DNA of 64,000 bases from NCBI GenBank assembly GCA_014621425.1, contig JAANBB010000102.1, positions 1 through 64,000 of the forward strand, in the 5' to 3' direction. Of the stretch, positions 21,291 through 35,200 are shown piece by piece. The notes beneath the pieces are model-generated. The model was given only the letters and a program-made list of their open reading frames with translations, had not been told where the DNA came from and searched no databases. Origin of the DNA: Cylindrodendrum hubeiense. Lineage: Eukaryota; Ascomycota; Sordariomycetes; Hypocreales; Nectriaceae. How positions within the stretch are numbered: position 1 is the stretch's first letter; every line of letters starts with the position of its first letter. Position numbers and translations under genes: made by a program.

Positions 21291-23426
21291 TTAAATAGCC
21301 TCAAACATATGCTCGCCCCATCCATACACTCTCTTCAATCTCCGTGCAAAGATAAGGATCAAGTATCCTTCGATTTGGGATTTGTGTGGTCGATGCAATG
21401 TTAACGACTTCTTCACCGTGAGGGTAGAAGGGGGCAGAAAAGTGTATACCGAACCAAACTTTGGTACGACCGAGAATCCCAACTCTACCATAGCCGTTTC
21501 GAAGGCTGCCCAGTTTATTGAGCCTCGCGCCTGAGACTTTGTGAAGAGTGTCGAGAAGACTTTGGCGGTCGACAAGCTCACTTTGAAAGTCTGTGAGGAA
21601 GGAGCAGGCTCTTTCATCGTAGACGATTCCTCGTCTGGCGAGATTTCATATGTAGATGAATTAGAAGGGCGGGTCTTCTCCTTTTGTCTCCGTTGTTCCA
21701 CTCGCTCCTCCGGTGGTTGGGGGATCGATACTCGGAGAGGTGCTATTTCAGGGTTACCCTTCTGCTCCATTTTGGCCTTTTCCTGCTGGTAGTGGGATTC
21801 AAGACCAGAGAAACTGTCTTCGACCAAGTCCTGATACAAGAAACCCATCTTTGTACCAGTTTTCTCGATTATGAATTGATCGAGTGTTTTCAAAGCACCC
21901 TCGGTCATATTGGGCTCTAGGAGATTGTCGATAGGAACTGCAAAATCGCGTAGGTCGACCTCCTTTTTGAGCAGACTTAACTCACGTTCCAGCTCATGTG
22001 ATCTAGAGACAAACAACTGTCCCTTTTTGCGTGAGAGAGAGGGTATCGAGATCACTGAAGACAGATCCTGGATGAAACCGATGATGGCTGCTAGGTCACA
22101 CAACGAGTTTGCTTCGTGCTCACCCAGCTTATCCCGTTCTGTAGGGTAAGCTTCGTGGAGCTCGCTCAATTTCCTGATCCAGTCGACGGCCTTGAAGGCA
22201 TTCGTTTCGGGTTGGCAGAGGCGTAGGATGTAATGAAGCTGAGGATCGCTTCTGGTCAATTCTTCCGGGTTGCCTTTCATGGTAACACGTGCATTACCAG
22301 CATTGTCGTAGACGTTTGCGGTCCGCTTGAACCACTTCATGCCCGAGCGTGTCTGGACATGGCGTTTGAAGAGGGCTTGGGTACGGCAGTATTCCAGATG
22401 ACAGATGTTGGATACCTCTTGAAGAACAATGGCCCGATAGACCTTGTCAATGGCTGAGCTTTCGAGAAGCTCAAGGAGACGATCGATGTATTTCCAGATT
22501 GCAGCCCCCTTGATTACACCATGCATTGCGTCGAAAACGGCACCGCTGATGTATTTGTCGGTGTGAACGGGCAATCGGCGCCCTTTCTCGTCAGCGACCA
22601 GCTCTGGCCGACTGAAGAACCAAAAATTGACGGCATGAGCAAGCACAACAGGTTCCACAGAGAGCAAGCTCAGGTCCTCTTCAAGGGAGTCTTTTTGATT
22701 GCGAGCGCTGGCGACCAAGTTTGGAAGATCAAGCTTCACTGCTGGAGCTTGAAGAGAGAGCTTAGAAAGCGCAGTAGTCGCCGCTTTGTCGGATTTCTTC
22801 TCCAGTTCCTTTTGACTTCTAGTTTTTGACCCCTCTTCTAGAATATCGTCGATGAGAATGGTGAGGAGTTGCAACAGTGTGATTTGCCTCTGCAAGATTA
22901 ATTCCCCAGTCGCCTGAGGAATACAGAGGCCAGCCCGAATGGCGGGTGCGAAAGCAGCCAGAGTGTCAGCGTGGTCAGCTAGGAGTTTGAAAGACGCGCC
23001 ATATCTTTCTTCCATGAAAAAGGTGTGACAGTCCTTAAAAGAGTCAACGTGGCGGAGATTTCTTTTCTCCATCATCTCGTAGATGAAGTCACGATCTCCC
23101 GGTCCGTCATTGATGCCTGCACAATACTGTTCGGTGAGGGACGTCTTGGCGCGATGTTTAAGAATATGCAAGAGGAAGTCCGACCCAGGCTCTGTGACGT
23201 CGCGCAGATTAATCTCCGGTATTAATTTGTACACATTACCTAAAGACGTATCTAAAGGGTGCTTGAGCACGATGCCACCTGCCGCACCGGCTTTCAGACA
23301 TCTCGCGCGCTGATTTTTGTTGAGCGATCGCCAAATACTCTCAATCTTGGCAGCGTGCGTTGCATATTTCCGAGCTAGGTCGCTATGTAGCTCCTGTATT
23401 ATCGCACTGGTCGATTGCGAGTCCAT
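21291..23426 (-). CDS. Ipa-type conserved fungal protein, unknown function, HicA-like C-terminal module
   Basis: Intronless 711-aa protein with ATG at 23424-23426. It resembles the uncharacterised fungal proteins often annotated 'ipa protein'. The first 500 residues are mostly helical, with conserved-looking blocks such as EERYGASFKLLADHADTLAA and VNFWFFSRPEL. Residues about 590-630 are charged and disordered. The last 66 residues (646-711) form a compact region: a helix ending MVELGFSVVP, then GSVYTF at 658-663, LHRPH at 677-681 and a basic helix FARRLKRVYGW. That order resembles HicA-type small RNA-binding folds, but the HicA GSH histidine position is GSV here, so nuclease activity cannot be assumed. 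Function is unknown. The gene is divergent from SSC1. Confidence 0.82.
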   Translation of the reverse strand: MDSQSTSAIIQELHSDLARKYATHAAKIESIWRSLNKNQRARCLKAGAAGGIVLKHPLDTSLGNVYKLIPEINLRDVTEPGSDFLLHILKHRAKTSLTEQYCAGINDGPGDRDFIYEMMEKRNLRHVDSFKDCHTFFMEERYGASFKLLADHADTLAAFAPAIRAGLCIPQATGELILQRQITLLQLLTILIDDILEEGSKTRSQKELEKKSDKAATTALSKLSLQAPAVKLDLPNLVASARNQKDSLEEDLSLLSVEPVVLAHAVNFWFFSRPELVADEKGRRLPVHTDKYISGAVFDAMHGVIKGAAIWKYIDRLLELLESSAIDKVYRAIVLQEVSNICHLEYCRTQALFKRHVQTRSGMKWFKRTANVYDNAGNARVTMKGNPEELTRSDPQLHYILRLCQPETNAFKAVDWIRKLSELHEAYPTERDKLGEHEANSLCDLAAIIGFIQDLSSVISIPSLSRKKGQLFVSRSHELERELSLLKKEVDLRDFAVPIDNLLEPNMTEGALKTLDQFIIEKTGTKMGFLYQDLVEDSFSGLESHYQQEKAKMEQKGNPEIAPLRVSIPQPPEERVEQRRQKEKTRPSNSSTYEISPDEESSTMKEPAPSSQTFKVSLSTAKVFSTLFTKSQARGSINWAAFETAMVELGFSVVPKFGSVYTFLPPSTLTVKKSLTLHRPHKSQIEGYLILIFARRLKRVYGWGEHMFEAI

Positions 23427-24835
23427 GTTGCTCGGTAGTAGATGTTGCCGTTTGGACCGTCGGCCTTGGGGGTGGATATAGGCTCAAAGTTGTCCAAATG
23501 CAGATAACGAGATTGATGTTGACGGGGGGTGAATCAGAAATGCATTCCTAGTTGAGAAGAGCTGAAGAGGGGCAAAAGAGGGGCAATGAAGAATGTGGCT
23601 GGGAGAGCCTGCTGGTTTGTAGTTTCCGGGGCTTCTGGTAGAGTGTTGCTGATGTTTAACTAACTAGCCAAAATTACCGAGTTGACCGAGCTGTTATGAT
23701 CTGTCCGAGATAATATTGAATGACATTTATTGACTACCTGGTCGACTCAACGCTGTCGCATTGGATCAAGGGATTAACTGGGGTTCAATTGAGTATGGAT
23801 ACGGAGTACGGAGTTTGATGATTGTATTGATCTGGGATCCCTCCACCCCTCCTCTCCTGGGGGGAGTTGAGTCAATCTCACCCCCTCTGACTGAGGGCAG
23901 AAGATCGGTATATTAGAGGATTATGTAAATTCGGTCTCAATCCAACACTCGCATACTTCTTGATCTACGGAATGGGAGATGACGGAAGATGCATTATTGC
24001 ATTGCGGAATATTCTTATACCAAGCGCCTTGATCTGGTGCAGCATCCTCTACCACTCATTGAGCGCCGGTTTATTCTCTGACATGTGCATGTACATGTAC
24101 TAGCTATCGCTGGAGCATTTGGTTGTGGTTCACTGATGGCAGCTGGCGTTTGTCTCTAAATACCACCTGTAAGAGCTAGGGATCCCGGAGCCAAACTCGT
24201 TGAGAACGCCGCGCAAGCATATCATAGGTACGAAGGACAGAAATCTTGAGTAGCACACCGTATCTTAAGCCAAACCCTCTTGCTGCTTCCGATGTCTGCG
24301 GTTCCTTGCCCGTAGTGGGGAACGCGGGTGGCGTCCCGGTTCGGAGCCCCGAGCTCCAACTAGGTAATGCCTTGGACATTTCACTTGAGAGACCCAAGAA
24401 AATGGCCACTCATGACTTCTTGTTCGTTGTCTACACCCGAAATACTCATCATGCCATTGGCATCTCTTCAGATGATTCTGCCTGCTTTTACCAGCTTCGT
24501 GGTAGGTAGCTGCATAGCTACGTAATGGCAAGCTCCCCACCCACTGTATCCGTGGCTGCATGAAGCACATTGCCTCCGGTTATGCCGCTTGGAGTTGCTG
24601 ACTCATGTGTGGCGACCCACTCCTTATCCTCGGGAAGGCATCCCGGGGGGAATAACCATGGCCCGAAAAAATTGAGCCGGCGCCGCTGTTCTGTCGACTT
24701 CCCTCTTTTTCCGTGAAGGTGTACTGAATAAATTTTCATCACACCCATCTCTCTTACCTTTTAAACCCATCCAACACTCTCCTCCCTCTCGTCCATCCTT
24801 TCTTTACTACTGTATTATACCCCATAACCATAATC
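23427..24835. other. Divergent promoter region, Ipa-type gene / SSC1
   Basis: The last 100 bp before SSC1 is a pyrimidine-rich leader typical of strongly expressed fungal genes. A TACGGAGTACGGAGT element lies at 23800-23814. I looked for heat-shock elements and saw no convincing array of alternating GAA/TTC units. Confidence 0.5.
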
Positions 24836-26976
<2,141 letters not shown>

Positions 26977-27455
26977 AGGACTTGGATGTGTCAAATGTTA
27001 AAATTATGTGTTCCAATATCCACGAGCAAGGGTGCGGCATAGAACCCTTTACGTCTCCATGTACTCAATTGTATTCATATACCGCCTCAGCCGCATTTAG
27101 GCGCTCTTTTTTTCACCCATGTCTGTCTTCATGGTGGCGTTGGGGCTTCAAAATTTAGGAGGTCTTGGTTAGGACTCGGGGTCGGTTTGGTATTGTAACA
27201 TGAGCGCGCCTGTCATAGGTAGACGATAATAAATCTCCCCCCTCAAAATTATGTTTCCCGGACAGCCTCCGCCCAAGTTTCCGCTGTTTCGCTGTGACTC
27301 TCCTTGGTATAATAGGACGTTTGTATGTTGGTGCCATCACTTCCGTCGATGACCGTATAAAAACATAGAAAAATTGGTGTCTCTGCCTACAGTTACATTC
27401 ATGATGTTACACTAAATTTCGTGACAGACGATAAAAACATGAAGAACGTATTGCG
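26977..27455. other. Intergenic region between convergent genes
   Basis: 3' UTRs of SSC1 and the small membrane-protein gene; AT-rich with no coding signal. Confidence 0.5.
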
Positions 27456-28013
27456 TCATGACATCCACGCCCACGCAGTATTCAGTCGGTTGACTCCATG
27501 CCAGTGAATCGTCTTGGCCTTCTTCGCGCCATCCTTGTCGTCGCCATCCGCAAGCGGATCACCACCGTTGAGCTCCATCATAGACCGCGAGTATTTAAGG
27601 CGGGTTGTATGTGGGGGCGGCATCTGGAAGGTATCGTAGAGCGAGCCGCGCGCGCGCGCGCTGTGCGGGTTGCATAGCGGCATTCGCTCGCCAGTAGTTG
27701 CGCGCTCACTAAACAATAGTTGTCTCGTCTCGATCTCGAGCTCGGAGGTGAGGGATGTTGGGCGGAATGGCTTATTCGCGCCTGGATCGTTGGGCGGGGC
27801 GGCGGGGCTTTGGGCATCGAGAACGAAGCCGTCGCGCTGAGCAAGGTGGCGCTGCAGGAGCTGCCATAGGATGGAGAGGAAGATTGAGATGAGGACGAGG
27901 ATGAGGGCGAGGGCGGCGATGGTTGCTGGCGCTGGGTGGCGGAACTCCGGCCACGCCCATGATGGAGGCTGCTGCTGCAGGCGCTGCAGCCCGGGCATCT
28001 CGACCACCGGCAT
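27456..28013 (-). CDS. Small hypothetical membrane protein
   Basis: Intronless 185-aa frame with a true ATG (28011-28013). A Gln/Pro-rich N-terminus is followed by one hydrophobic helix at about residues 29-51 (ATIAALALILVLISIFLSIL). The tail is about 130 residues long, with a basic middle and the C-terminal stretch AKKAKTIHWHGVNRLNTAW. No signal cleavage site or domain is recognised. It could be a single-pass protein of the ER or mitochondrial outer membrane. The evidence is the clean start, the well-formed membrane helix and the position in an otherwise empty slot between SSC1 and SRP68. The GC-rich strand produces competing frames, so confidence is moderate. Confidence 0.55.
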   Translation of the reverse strand: MPVVEMPGLQRLQQQPPSWAWPEFRHPAPATIAALALILVLISIFLSILWQLLQRHLAQRDGFVLDAQSPAAPPNDPGANKPFRPTSLTSELEIETRQLLFSERATTGERMPLCNPHSARARGSLYDTFQMPPPHTTRLKYSRSMMELNGGDPLADGDDKDGAKKAKTIHWHGVNRLNTAWAWMS

Positions 28014-28425
28014 CGTGGGACGGATGGAGGACCGTCAAAGCATGAGGCGGAAGAGGGACGTGTCCGGAGGAGTTAGCCGGGTAGAGCGGTCATGGTGGGC
28101 GGATGTAAGAAGCAAGTGCCATTGCACGAGGAGGGCGACACGAGGAGGGCGAGATGGGACAGAGCAAGTAAACAACCGCGATGTCATTTTAGCAGAGATT
28201 GTTGGCACGGGAGGGCCTGATAGGGCACATTCCAGCTCGGAGTGAGCTTTTCATGGGGGAGTCCGCCTGGGTAACCATGTTCAAGGCACGGACAAGTGCC
28301 GCGCCAGGAGACCCAAGACACGTCTTGAGGGAGGGGCGAGATTGGACAGGAACGCAAATGGGTCGTACGTAACTGGATGCTGGAAAACAGCCGGGCCTCG
28401 ATGTGCCCCGTGTGCAATATATTGA
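28014..28425. other. Intergenic region, tandem minus genes
   Basis: Promoter of the small membrane-protein gene and 3' UTR of SRP68. Nothing else is recognised. Confidence 0.45.
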
Positions 28426-30396
28426 CTATGACCTCCCGAAACCAAACCATCCCCTCTTAGCTGGCTCTTGTGGGGCCGGGGCGTCTGAGCTTGTGCTCTC
28501 CTCCTTCGCGGCGGCGGGCTGACGTTCCACGACAGCCTTACCTGGGTAGTCGATATAATTCCATGCGACATCCAGGAAGATGGGCTTCATGGGAATCAGA
28601 GCCATCTTGGGGGGGTACTCGACAATCTTGGTCAAGTCGACGCCGTTGATTGGATAATCGAGTAGAGTCTCAACCAGCGACCTTTTGACGTCGTCTTCCG
28701 CGTCCTCCTGCTTGTCCTGTCGCAGTTCGTTTATGTGTACAATAGCACGGTGACGTTGACGCTCGCCGTCCAGGAGGTTACGAAGGAATCCAATGGCCTC
28801 TGGAACGATAGTGAGGTTCAGGGGAGCCTTGGCCGATGCATCCTCAGACTTAGGCACCTTGGATAGCGACTCCTGAGAGAGCCCAAAGGCGTGGTGGATC
28901 AGGCCCAAAGCATTTGCAGCATTGCCAATGATGGCGTGAGAGCGTGCGATTGAGAGAGCCCTGAAACCATGTCAGTTCCTGGTGTGGTTAGGGGTCGCTG
29001 GCAAGTGACTTACTTGAGGGCCTCAAAGTACTTGACAAACGAGTCAATTTGAGTCGCAAGGACCTGGTCATTCGCTACGCCAGGTAGCTCCTTGATCGAC
29101 TCAATGCTCTGCAGAATTCCGGCATACAAAGCAACCTTCTCCTTGAGCTTGGCAAGCTTCTTGCCAGGTGTAAGCTCCTTTTCCTGCTTGGTAGGTTCTT
29201 CGTCTGTCTTGGCCTTGCTTCTCCGGGGTTGGCTGTACTCTTCGGTTGCTCCGTCCAGGTTTCCAGTCAAGACACGGTTACGGCCGATTCTCCAGCTAAT
29301 CATCTCAAAGTTGACCGCAGTGCGGGTGATTTGCAAGCTTTGCATCCGAGCGTCACCTTGTTCAACCCCCTCTGTTCTCATCTCATCAATTGCCTGCTTA
29401 GTAGCGTCGACAGCGTCCTGAGTCGCTGACAGAATCTCATCGTAGGCGGCGGACAGATCTTGTGGCCGTCTGTCCTTGGAATCCGCGAGGGTGTTAGTAA
29501 GTCGTTCCTTTGCAGAAAGAACGGAGCCCCAGGCAACCGCAATCTGGGCATCCTCGATGGTGACCTCCCGGGAGCGCCAAGTCAACGTCTTAGGTGCATC
29601 CGCAGCGCCAGGAGATGCCTTCTTTGAATCCGTTTCACCCTGCTTGAGGATGTTGGCGTCGATTCGGTTAATCTCCTGGACCAGGGTGGCGTCGGTCTGG
29701 GGAAAGGCTCGTTGGGCGATAACAGGGATGGGAACAGTTCTAGGCGTGTTCAATTGGTAGGCGGAATACCGAATCGAAGGATCAATAGTCTCAGAAAGTA
29801 GGTCCTTGAAGATGTCGCCCTTGGTGGTCGTGGCCAAAGCGCTGTAGATGATTCGTGACGTGGCATAGCTTCGCAAACTGGACTCCCAGCTTTGCTTTTC
29901 AAAAAGCATAGAACCGCGGATCAACGCGGCATACGCCTTGGCCTCGAGGATATCGGTTGAAGTGGCGCCCGAGATGTCGGACTGACATAGAGCGTCGACG
30001 AGGGCGTCGGCGGCGCGGGCGCCTTGGTCAAGCGGGAGACAATGTGGGATCGGGCTCGGCCAGTGATCCCCTTCTTTTCGGCAGATCGCGTGGCTTTGAT
30101 GCTCATGGCCTGGGACCAAGCGCGTTCGCTGGAAAGGAGTAGGAGGTGGACATGTCTGAAGCGAGCATTAGACTGGCGTGGGATGTAAGGACATGGATTG
30201 CCTACCCATGGTTCTCGGCAACCTCCTCCGGCGTGAGCTTGCCCTGGGGGCGGAACTTGCCGCGGTTCCTGGTAGCTATTCCCAGCTTCTTGCGGGCGTT
30301 GAGAAGTCGCTTGGACAGGAGGCCATGGTAGGTTGAGTGATCGCCGTAGAGGAGAGCCTTGTCGCGGCCTTGGACAACGAAGCTGGTGATGTCCAT
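28426..30396 (-). CDS. srp68: Signal recognition particle subunit SRP68 (apparent frameshift)
   Basis: Protein subunit of the cytosolic signal recognition particle. It binds SRP RNA and SRP72 and helps target nascent secretory chains to the ER. Exons read as 30396-30206, 30155-29014 and 28960-28426, giving about 622 aa. The N-terminus is MDITSFVVQGRDKALLYGDH, followed by HVHLLLLSSERAWSQAMS and ITGRARSHIVSRLTK, all in one frame. At about 30018-30030 the frame changes: conserved SRP68 sequence (ARAADALVDALCQSD) continues in another frame, as if one base were missing or two were extra in a GC-rich run (aagGCGCCC on the coding strand). The rest runs cleanly to KRGWFGFGRS. Introns are GT-AG, 50 and 53 bp. 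As SRP68 is a core SRP component, an indel in the assembly is the simplest explanation. Confidence 0.9.
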
Positions 30397-30686
30397 GATG
30401 AATGGCCGCCGAGGCGAGTGATAGTCTGGTTCGGCGGGTGTAGATTGGGCAAATGGAAAGAGACGTGCTAATACTAGCTGTATTGTATGTTGAGGCTGGT
30501 TGTTGACGTCGCGGGTGCCCGGCGCGAGCGCTGAACCAAGGCACAAGACTTGACGTGGAGGTTTGGCTTGGTGGGGAGTTGGATGGATGCTGAGTTGGAG
30601 GCGGGGCACGAATTCTGAACTGTGGGAAATGCCACAGTGGAGCTGCGTACTACCATCTGTGCCTTCCATTGCACTGCAACTGATCA

Positions 30687-30722
30687 CCTACCTAGGTACC
30701 TACCTAGGTAGGTAGCTTACCT
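30687..30722. repeat. CCTAGGTA/AGGTAGGT motif block
   Basis: Two overlapping copies of the palindromic core CCTAGG within runs of CTAC/GTAG. The same sequence style recurs at 45477-45506, 46373-46392, 56884-56914 and 58848-58905. Confidence 0.75.
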
Positions 30723-31782
30723 AAGGCACCTACTACGTAGTACCTTCCATTCGTTTTCTCCCGCCTTTTCGCGCCCACCGAAAATGGAGGGCCGGACTTA
30801 TGTAAGCCGGCCGGGCCGTCCTTGGTGACGAACGAGGGAGGTAATTAATACAAGTGCCTACTATGCAGGTGTGATGGGACAGGTATACTACTCCGTACGT
30901 AGTAGTAGTAGATGGCATCCTCTAGCACCGGACACGCTGGGCTATTTGCGAATGGCCTGGGGCGGACTGAGCTGCAGATTCAAGCACAATCTCGCTTTTG
31001 CGTGTCACGATGGCCCGCGCTACTGTCCAATGCCCCCTGGATCGCACATTGGTTCTGTGGCTCGAGAGCCATGGCGATGGCGATTAAGGTACAGTGCCGC
31101 CATAATGTCTGCTCCAAGTCATGTAAGACCTGGCCACAATCGCGGGTGCTGCACCTGCTTGTCGGCAGTAATCTGTACTGTAGGCCGGGGAGGATATACT
31201 ATGCGCACAGTGGATGTGAGCCGTCCGCTCGTGCACCTGTCCTCGCACGATTGCACTCCCGCTGCCTCGATCAACGCCCCTGGATCACCTCCACATGTCC
31301 CGATGAAATCTCAGCCCATTCTTTGGTTGGAGAAAAAAGGCGCTCGAATGCTTCAACCCATCTGCCCACACAGGCCCCAGGTGACCAGCCCTCCTTGCTG
31401 AAGCCCCACTCCAGGTGCGCCGCCGATGCAGGTCTCCGGCCTTGCCAAGTAGCCCGCTTTGCCAGCACAACGACAGAACGCAAAGGCTTGCTTTTGACAT
31501 CGATTGCCCGCAAGATCGGGCGTCTCAATACGGCGTCTCAATACACCAGAGGCTCCTCTGCCGACATTGAGTTCCCAGTCATAGACCGGCTCCCCTGTCG
31601 CGCACGCTGTCGTCGGATTGGGCAGCCTTTCCGCTAGTCGACACTAAATTCTGCCGTGCAAGTGACACGCTCACGTGCTCGCCTCCCGCGGGGGAAAGCC
31701 TGCATGCCTGCATGACCTCTGCCTGCAGCCAGAAGTATCCGTTTGCTTCGTCTGCGAGTTGGACATAGCCGCGATTCTTGAA

Positions 31783-31819
31783 CCTCGATTCGCCTCGATT
31801 CGTCTTGATTCGCCTCGAC
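31783..31819. repeat. 10-bp tandem repeat cctcgattcg, about 3.7 copies
   Basis: Head-to-tail copies with one diverged unit (tcttgattcg) in intergenic DNA. Confidence 0.85.
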
Positions 31820-32206
31820 TTTTCAGGCTCGGCGACTTCAACCACGACTCTCGCTGCGGTTGTGCTTCTGGCATCTCCACCTTGAAGCACCTAAAAGACT
31901 CGCGTTTTCCTGAGTCCCGCCGCGTCCCTCTAAGCCGCTCCGCCACTTTCCACCTCGCCGATAACGACCGCTTATCGCGGTCTGTTGCCTTCAACCTCGC
32001 GGCACACTTAGCAACCGCCCACCTGCTCGCCACCTTCACTCGTTACCAACACCTTGCCTCGCGCCCCGTTCTTCGCACTTGGACCTACAACTAGACTTGC
32101 AGACTCTGTGATGTGAATGAAACGTCTCCTTCTCTTGAGCTGCGAAGCGCATCGTTTGACCCGCTCTCTGCACGCTATCGTCGGCCACCGAAGGCTTTCT
32201 TAAGAG

Positions 32207-35200
32207 ATGGCTACAAATGGTACGGCATCCCTCTTCTACAGGCACTCCAAGGTCTGCGCACCTGCGCAGATTGCGGGACGTCTCCCGAGCCACCCAAGCT
32301 CTCTCGGCTGTTCGTGTCACTCACTGACACTCCCCAGGCCATACCCCTCGAACTGCAAATGCTGTTCCATCATGGAACCCGGCTGCACTACTGCAGCCGA
32401 ACCGCCGAACCACCTCGACTCCAGACCCAACAAACCCTGTCTTGCGACAGTTCTCCCCGTCTCAGAACCCCTCTAGAATTCAGCACGACCCAAGCGCGAA
32501 CGATTCAGTAGTTTTCCAATTCTCGAACCCCAACGAGTCCTCCTCCGCCGGCCCTTCGAGCCGAGCATCCACTCCTAGCAGTGCCTACGGCAGTGGCGCA
32601 AACGGCGTCGGAGGCTGGATAGAGCGTATGAATAATGTTCAACATCGATCGACCGTTCCCCAGGCCAAGCGGCGCAAAGTTGAAGACCTGGATGGCTCTC
32701 ATGATGGCGCAAACGCTGCACCCCGGGGTGGGGGCGGTATCCTCGGCGAATATGTTCAGGACAGGCGCATGGAAGCCAACGGGTCAACGGCTTCGCAAGC
32801 ATTGACGGTCGACCTGACTAGCGGTATGACAATTTTCCATATCCATTCACCCTCTGGCAACCACTGATACATACTAGGGAATGATGATGACGTTGTCGTT
32901 ATACAAGACCCTCGCGACGAGGAGGTCTGCTATGGCATGATCAAGGCAACCCTGAGCTGTGTACGGGTTCCTTCCCCGAAGCCGGGAATGCAGAGCCTTT
33001 GGGGGCCAGGTTATCAGCCGGGAATCAAAGTCGTGCTGAAGAGGCAGGTGGGCGAGACGTCTCTGAAAATACAAGCCTACGATCACACCCGGCAGATCAT
33101 CGGCCTCGTGGAGTCTGGTAGTGCTCGTGCTGTTGCCCCCCTGTTGGACTCCAATATTCGACTGAGGACTGAGTGTCGGATCCCGCCTCAGCCTAAGCGG
33201 CCTGGCGAAGAGCCGGGTCAACCAACTTCCCGGTCCTACTCTCTTGACATTGTCATGTATGGCCCCGTCAAGTTCGCCAGGAATGTGGGTACTCACCTGA
33301 GTAAATACGACCAGAAGCTACTGGCTCCCTACCTGGTTCAGAAGGGCATCCGAGTTCAGAATCCCCATGTCCTGGAGTACCGCCCCCCCGCACCTAGGAC
33401 TTATCCCACCGAGGGACAAGCAACAACTACCCCACTCTCTGCCAACCGTACCGTCGAAGAGATTCGTTCAGAAGTTATGGGCGTATTCGATTCTCTAACA
33501 CGAAACGATGATCTCCTGGAATTAGACCCTGATCCGAGCATTACAACGCCTTTGCTTAAGCATCAGAGACAAGGTCTATACTTTATGATGACAAGAGAGA
33601 AGCCACGAGAGCTCCAAATCCAGGAAAAGAACATGGTATCGTTCTGGCAAACCAAGACTGGCCCAGCTGGTCAGAAGCTCTTTTTTAATGTCATCACTGG
33701 CCAAACCCAGGCGAATCCGCCAGCGGAAACTCGTGGCGGGATCCTCGGTGATATGATGGGTCTTGGAAAGACTCTGAGCGTTCTCTCTCTGCTCGTCAGT
33801 TCCACTGAAGCTGCAAACCAGTGGGAGCAGCTGGCACCAGTGCAGCCAGAGGCGCCGGAAATGAAACCATCGAGACAAGATGTCTTGGTCCCTCAGCCGA
33901 GTCTCAATCTTACCCCGTTGGTCCGGAACGTCAAGTCTACGTTGCTTGTTTGCCCTCTCAGTACAGTTACAAATTGGGAGGAGCAGATCAAGCAGCACGT
34001 TCGTCCCGGTACCTTGAGCTATCATATCTATCACGGCTCAAACCGGATCAAGGATCCTGCGAAACTTGCTACTTTCGATCTCGTCATCACCACCTATGGC
34101 TCTGTCTCTAACGAGCTTAGCTCGCGTCGAAAGGGCAAGGATGGTCTATACCCATTAGAGCAGATGGGCTGGTTTAGAATTGTGCTCGACGAGGCCCATA
34201 TGATTCGCGAGCACTCAACTCTACAATTCAAGGCCATTTGCCGCCTGCAAGCAAACAGGCGCTGGGCTGTAACTGGCACGCCAGTTCAGAACCGATTAGA
34301 TGACTTGGCTGCACTCCTGGCATTCCTTCGTCTGCACCCATTTCACGACCGAGGAAAATTCCTTCGACACATTGTAGAACCTTTCAAGGCCTGCGATCCC
34401 GAGATTGTGCCAAAGCTGCGTGTTCTTGTGGACACAATCACACTTCGCCGCCTGAAGGACAAGATCAACCTGCCTCCCCGAGAGGATCTGGTTGTGAGGC
34501 TCGATTTCAGCCCAGACGAGCGCATTATCTACGACATGTTTGCAAAGAATGCACAGGACCGTGTCAAGGTCCTTGCCGGCACCAACAACGAGAAAGCTCT
34601 CGGTGGAAACACGTATATCCATATTTTGAAGGCAATTTTGCGACTCAGACTGCTTTGTGCTCACGGCAAAGACTTGCTCAACGAGGCGGACCTTGAGGCA
34701 CTCCAAGGAATGTCTGCAGAAATGGCCATCGACATCGATGACGACGATGACGACGACGACAAACCATCTCTTTCAGACCAGAAAGCCCATGAGATGTTCA
34801 CCTTGATGCAGGAGACGAACAACGACGCCTGCATTGAGTGCAGCAGGAAGCTTGGCTCAATTGAAAGTTCAAACATCGACGTAGAAGGGCAAGATGACAC
34901 TCTCGGCTTCATGACGCCCTGCTTCCACGTCATATGCCGATCTTGTATTAAGACGTACAAGGAACGGGTGCGACGGTCGCTTAACCCACAGGACAGCTCT
35001 TCTGGATATTGCCCCATCTGCAACGTCTACGTCAAACACGCATTCGTGCAACTTCACCGACGAGAAGTAGACGCCGAGCACGATGGTCCTGCGAAAGCCA
35101 AGTCTAGAAACCCGGGAAAGAAGCTCGACAAGTACGATGGGCCGCATACAAAGACACGAGCTCTAGTCGAAGATCTTTTGAAGTCAAAGGCTGCAAGTGA

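Larger units (their letters stand above)
30397..32206. other. Divergent intergenic region, SRP68 / RAD5-like
   Basis: Contains a dense block of CCTAGGTA/AGGTAGGT motifs at about 30687-30722, a TACTCCGTA at 30889-30897 and 10-bp repeats at 31783-31819. Overlapping open frames at 30871-31637 have no domains and conflict with each other. The 200 bp before 32207 is likely the leader of the helicase gene. Confidence 0.5.

Noticed and set aside
30871..31637. Two overlapping + strand frames (176 and 241 codons)
   Set aside because: Mutually exclusive frames without domains, Cys/Ser/Arg-rich as expected of non-coding GC-rich DNA.
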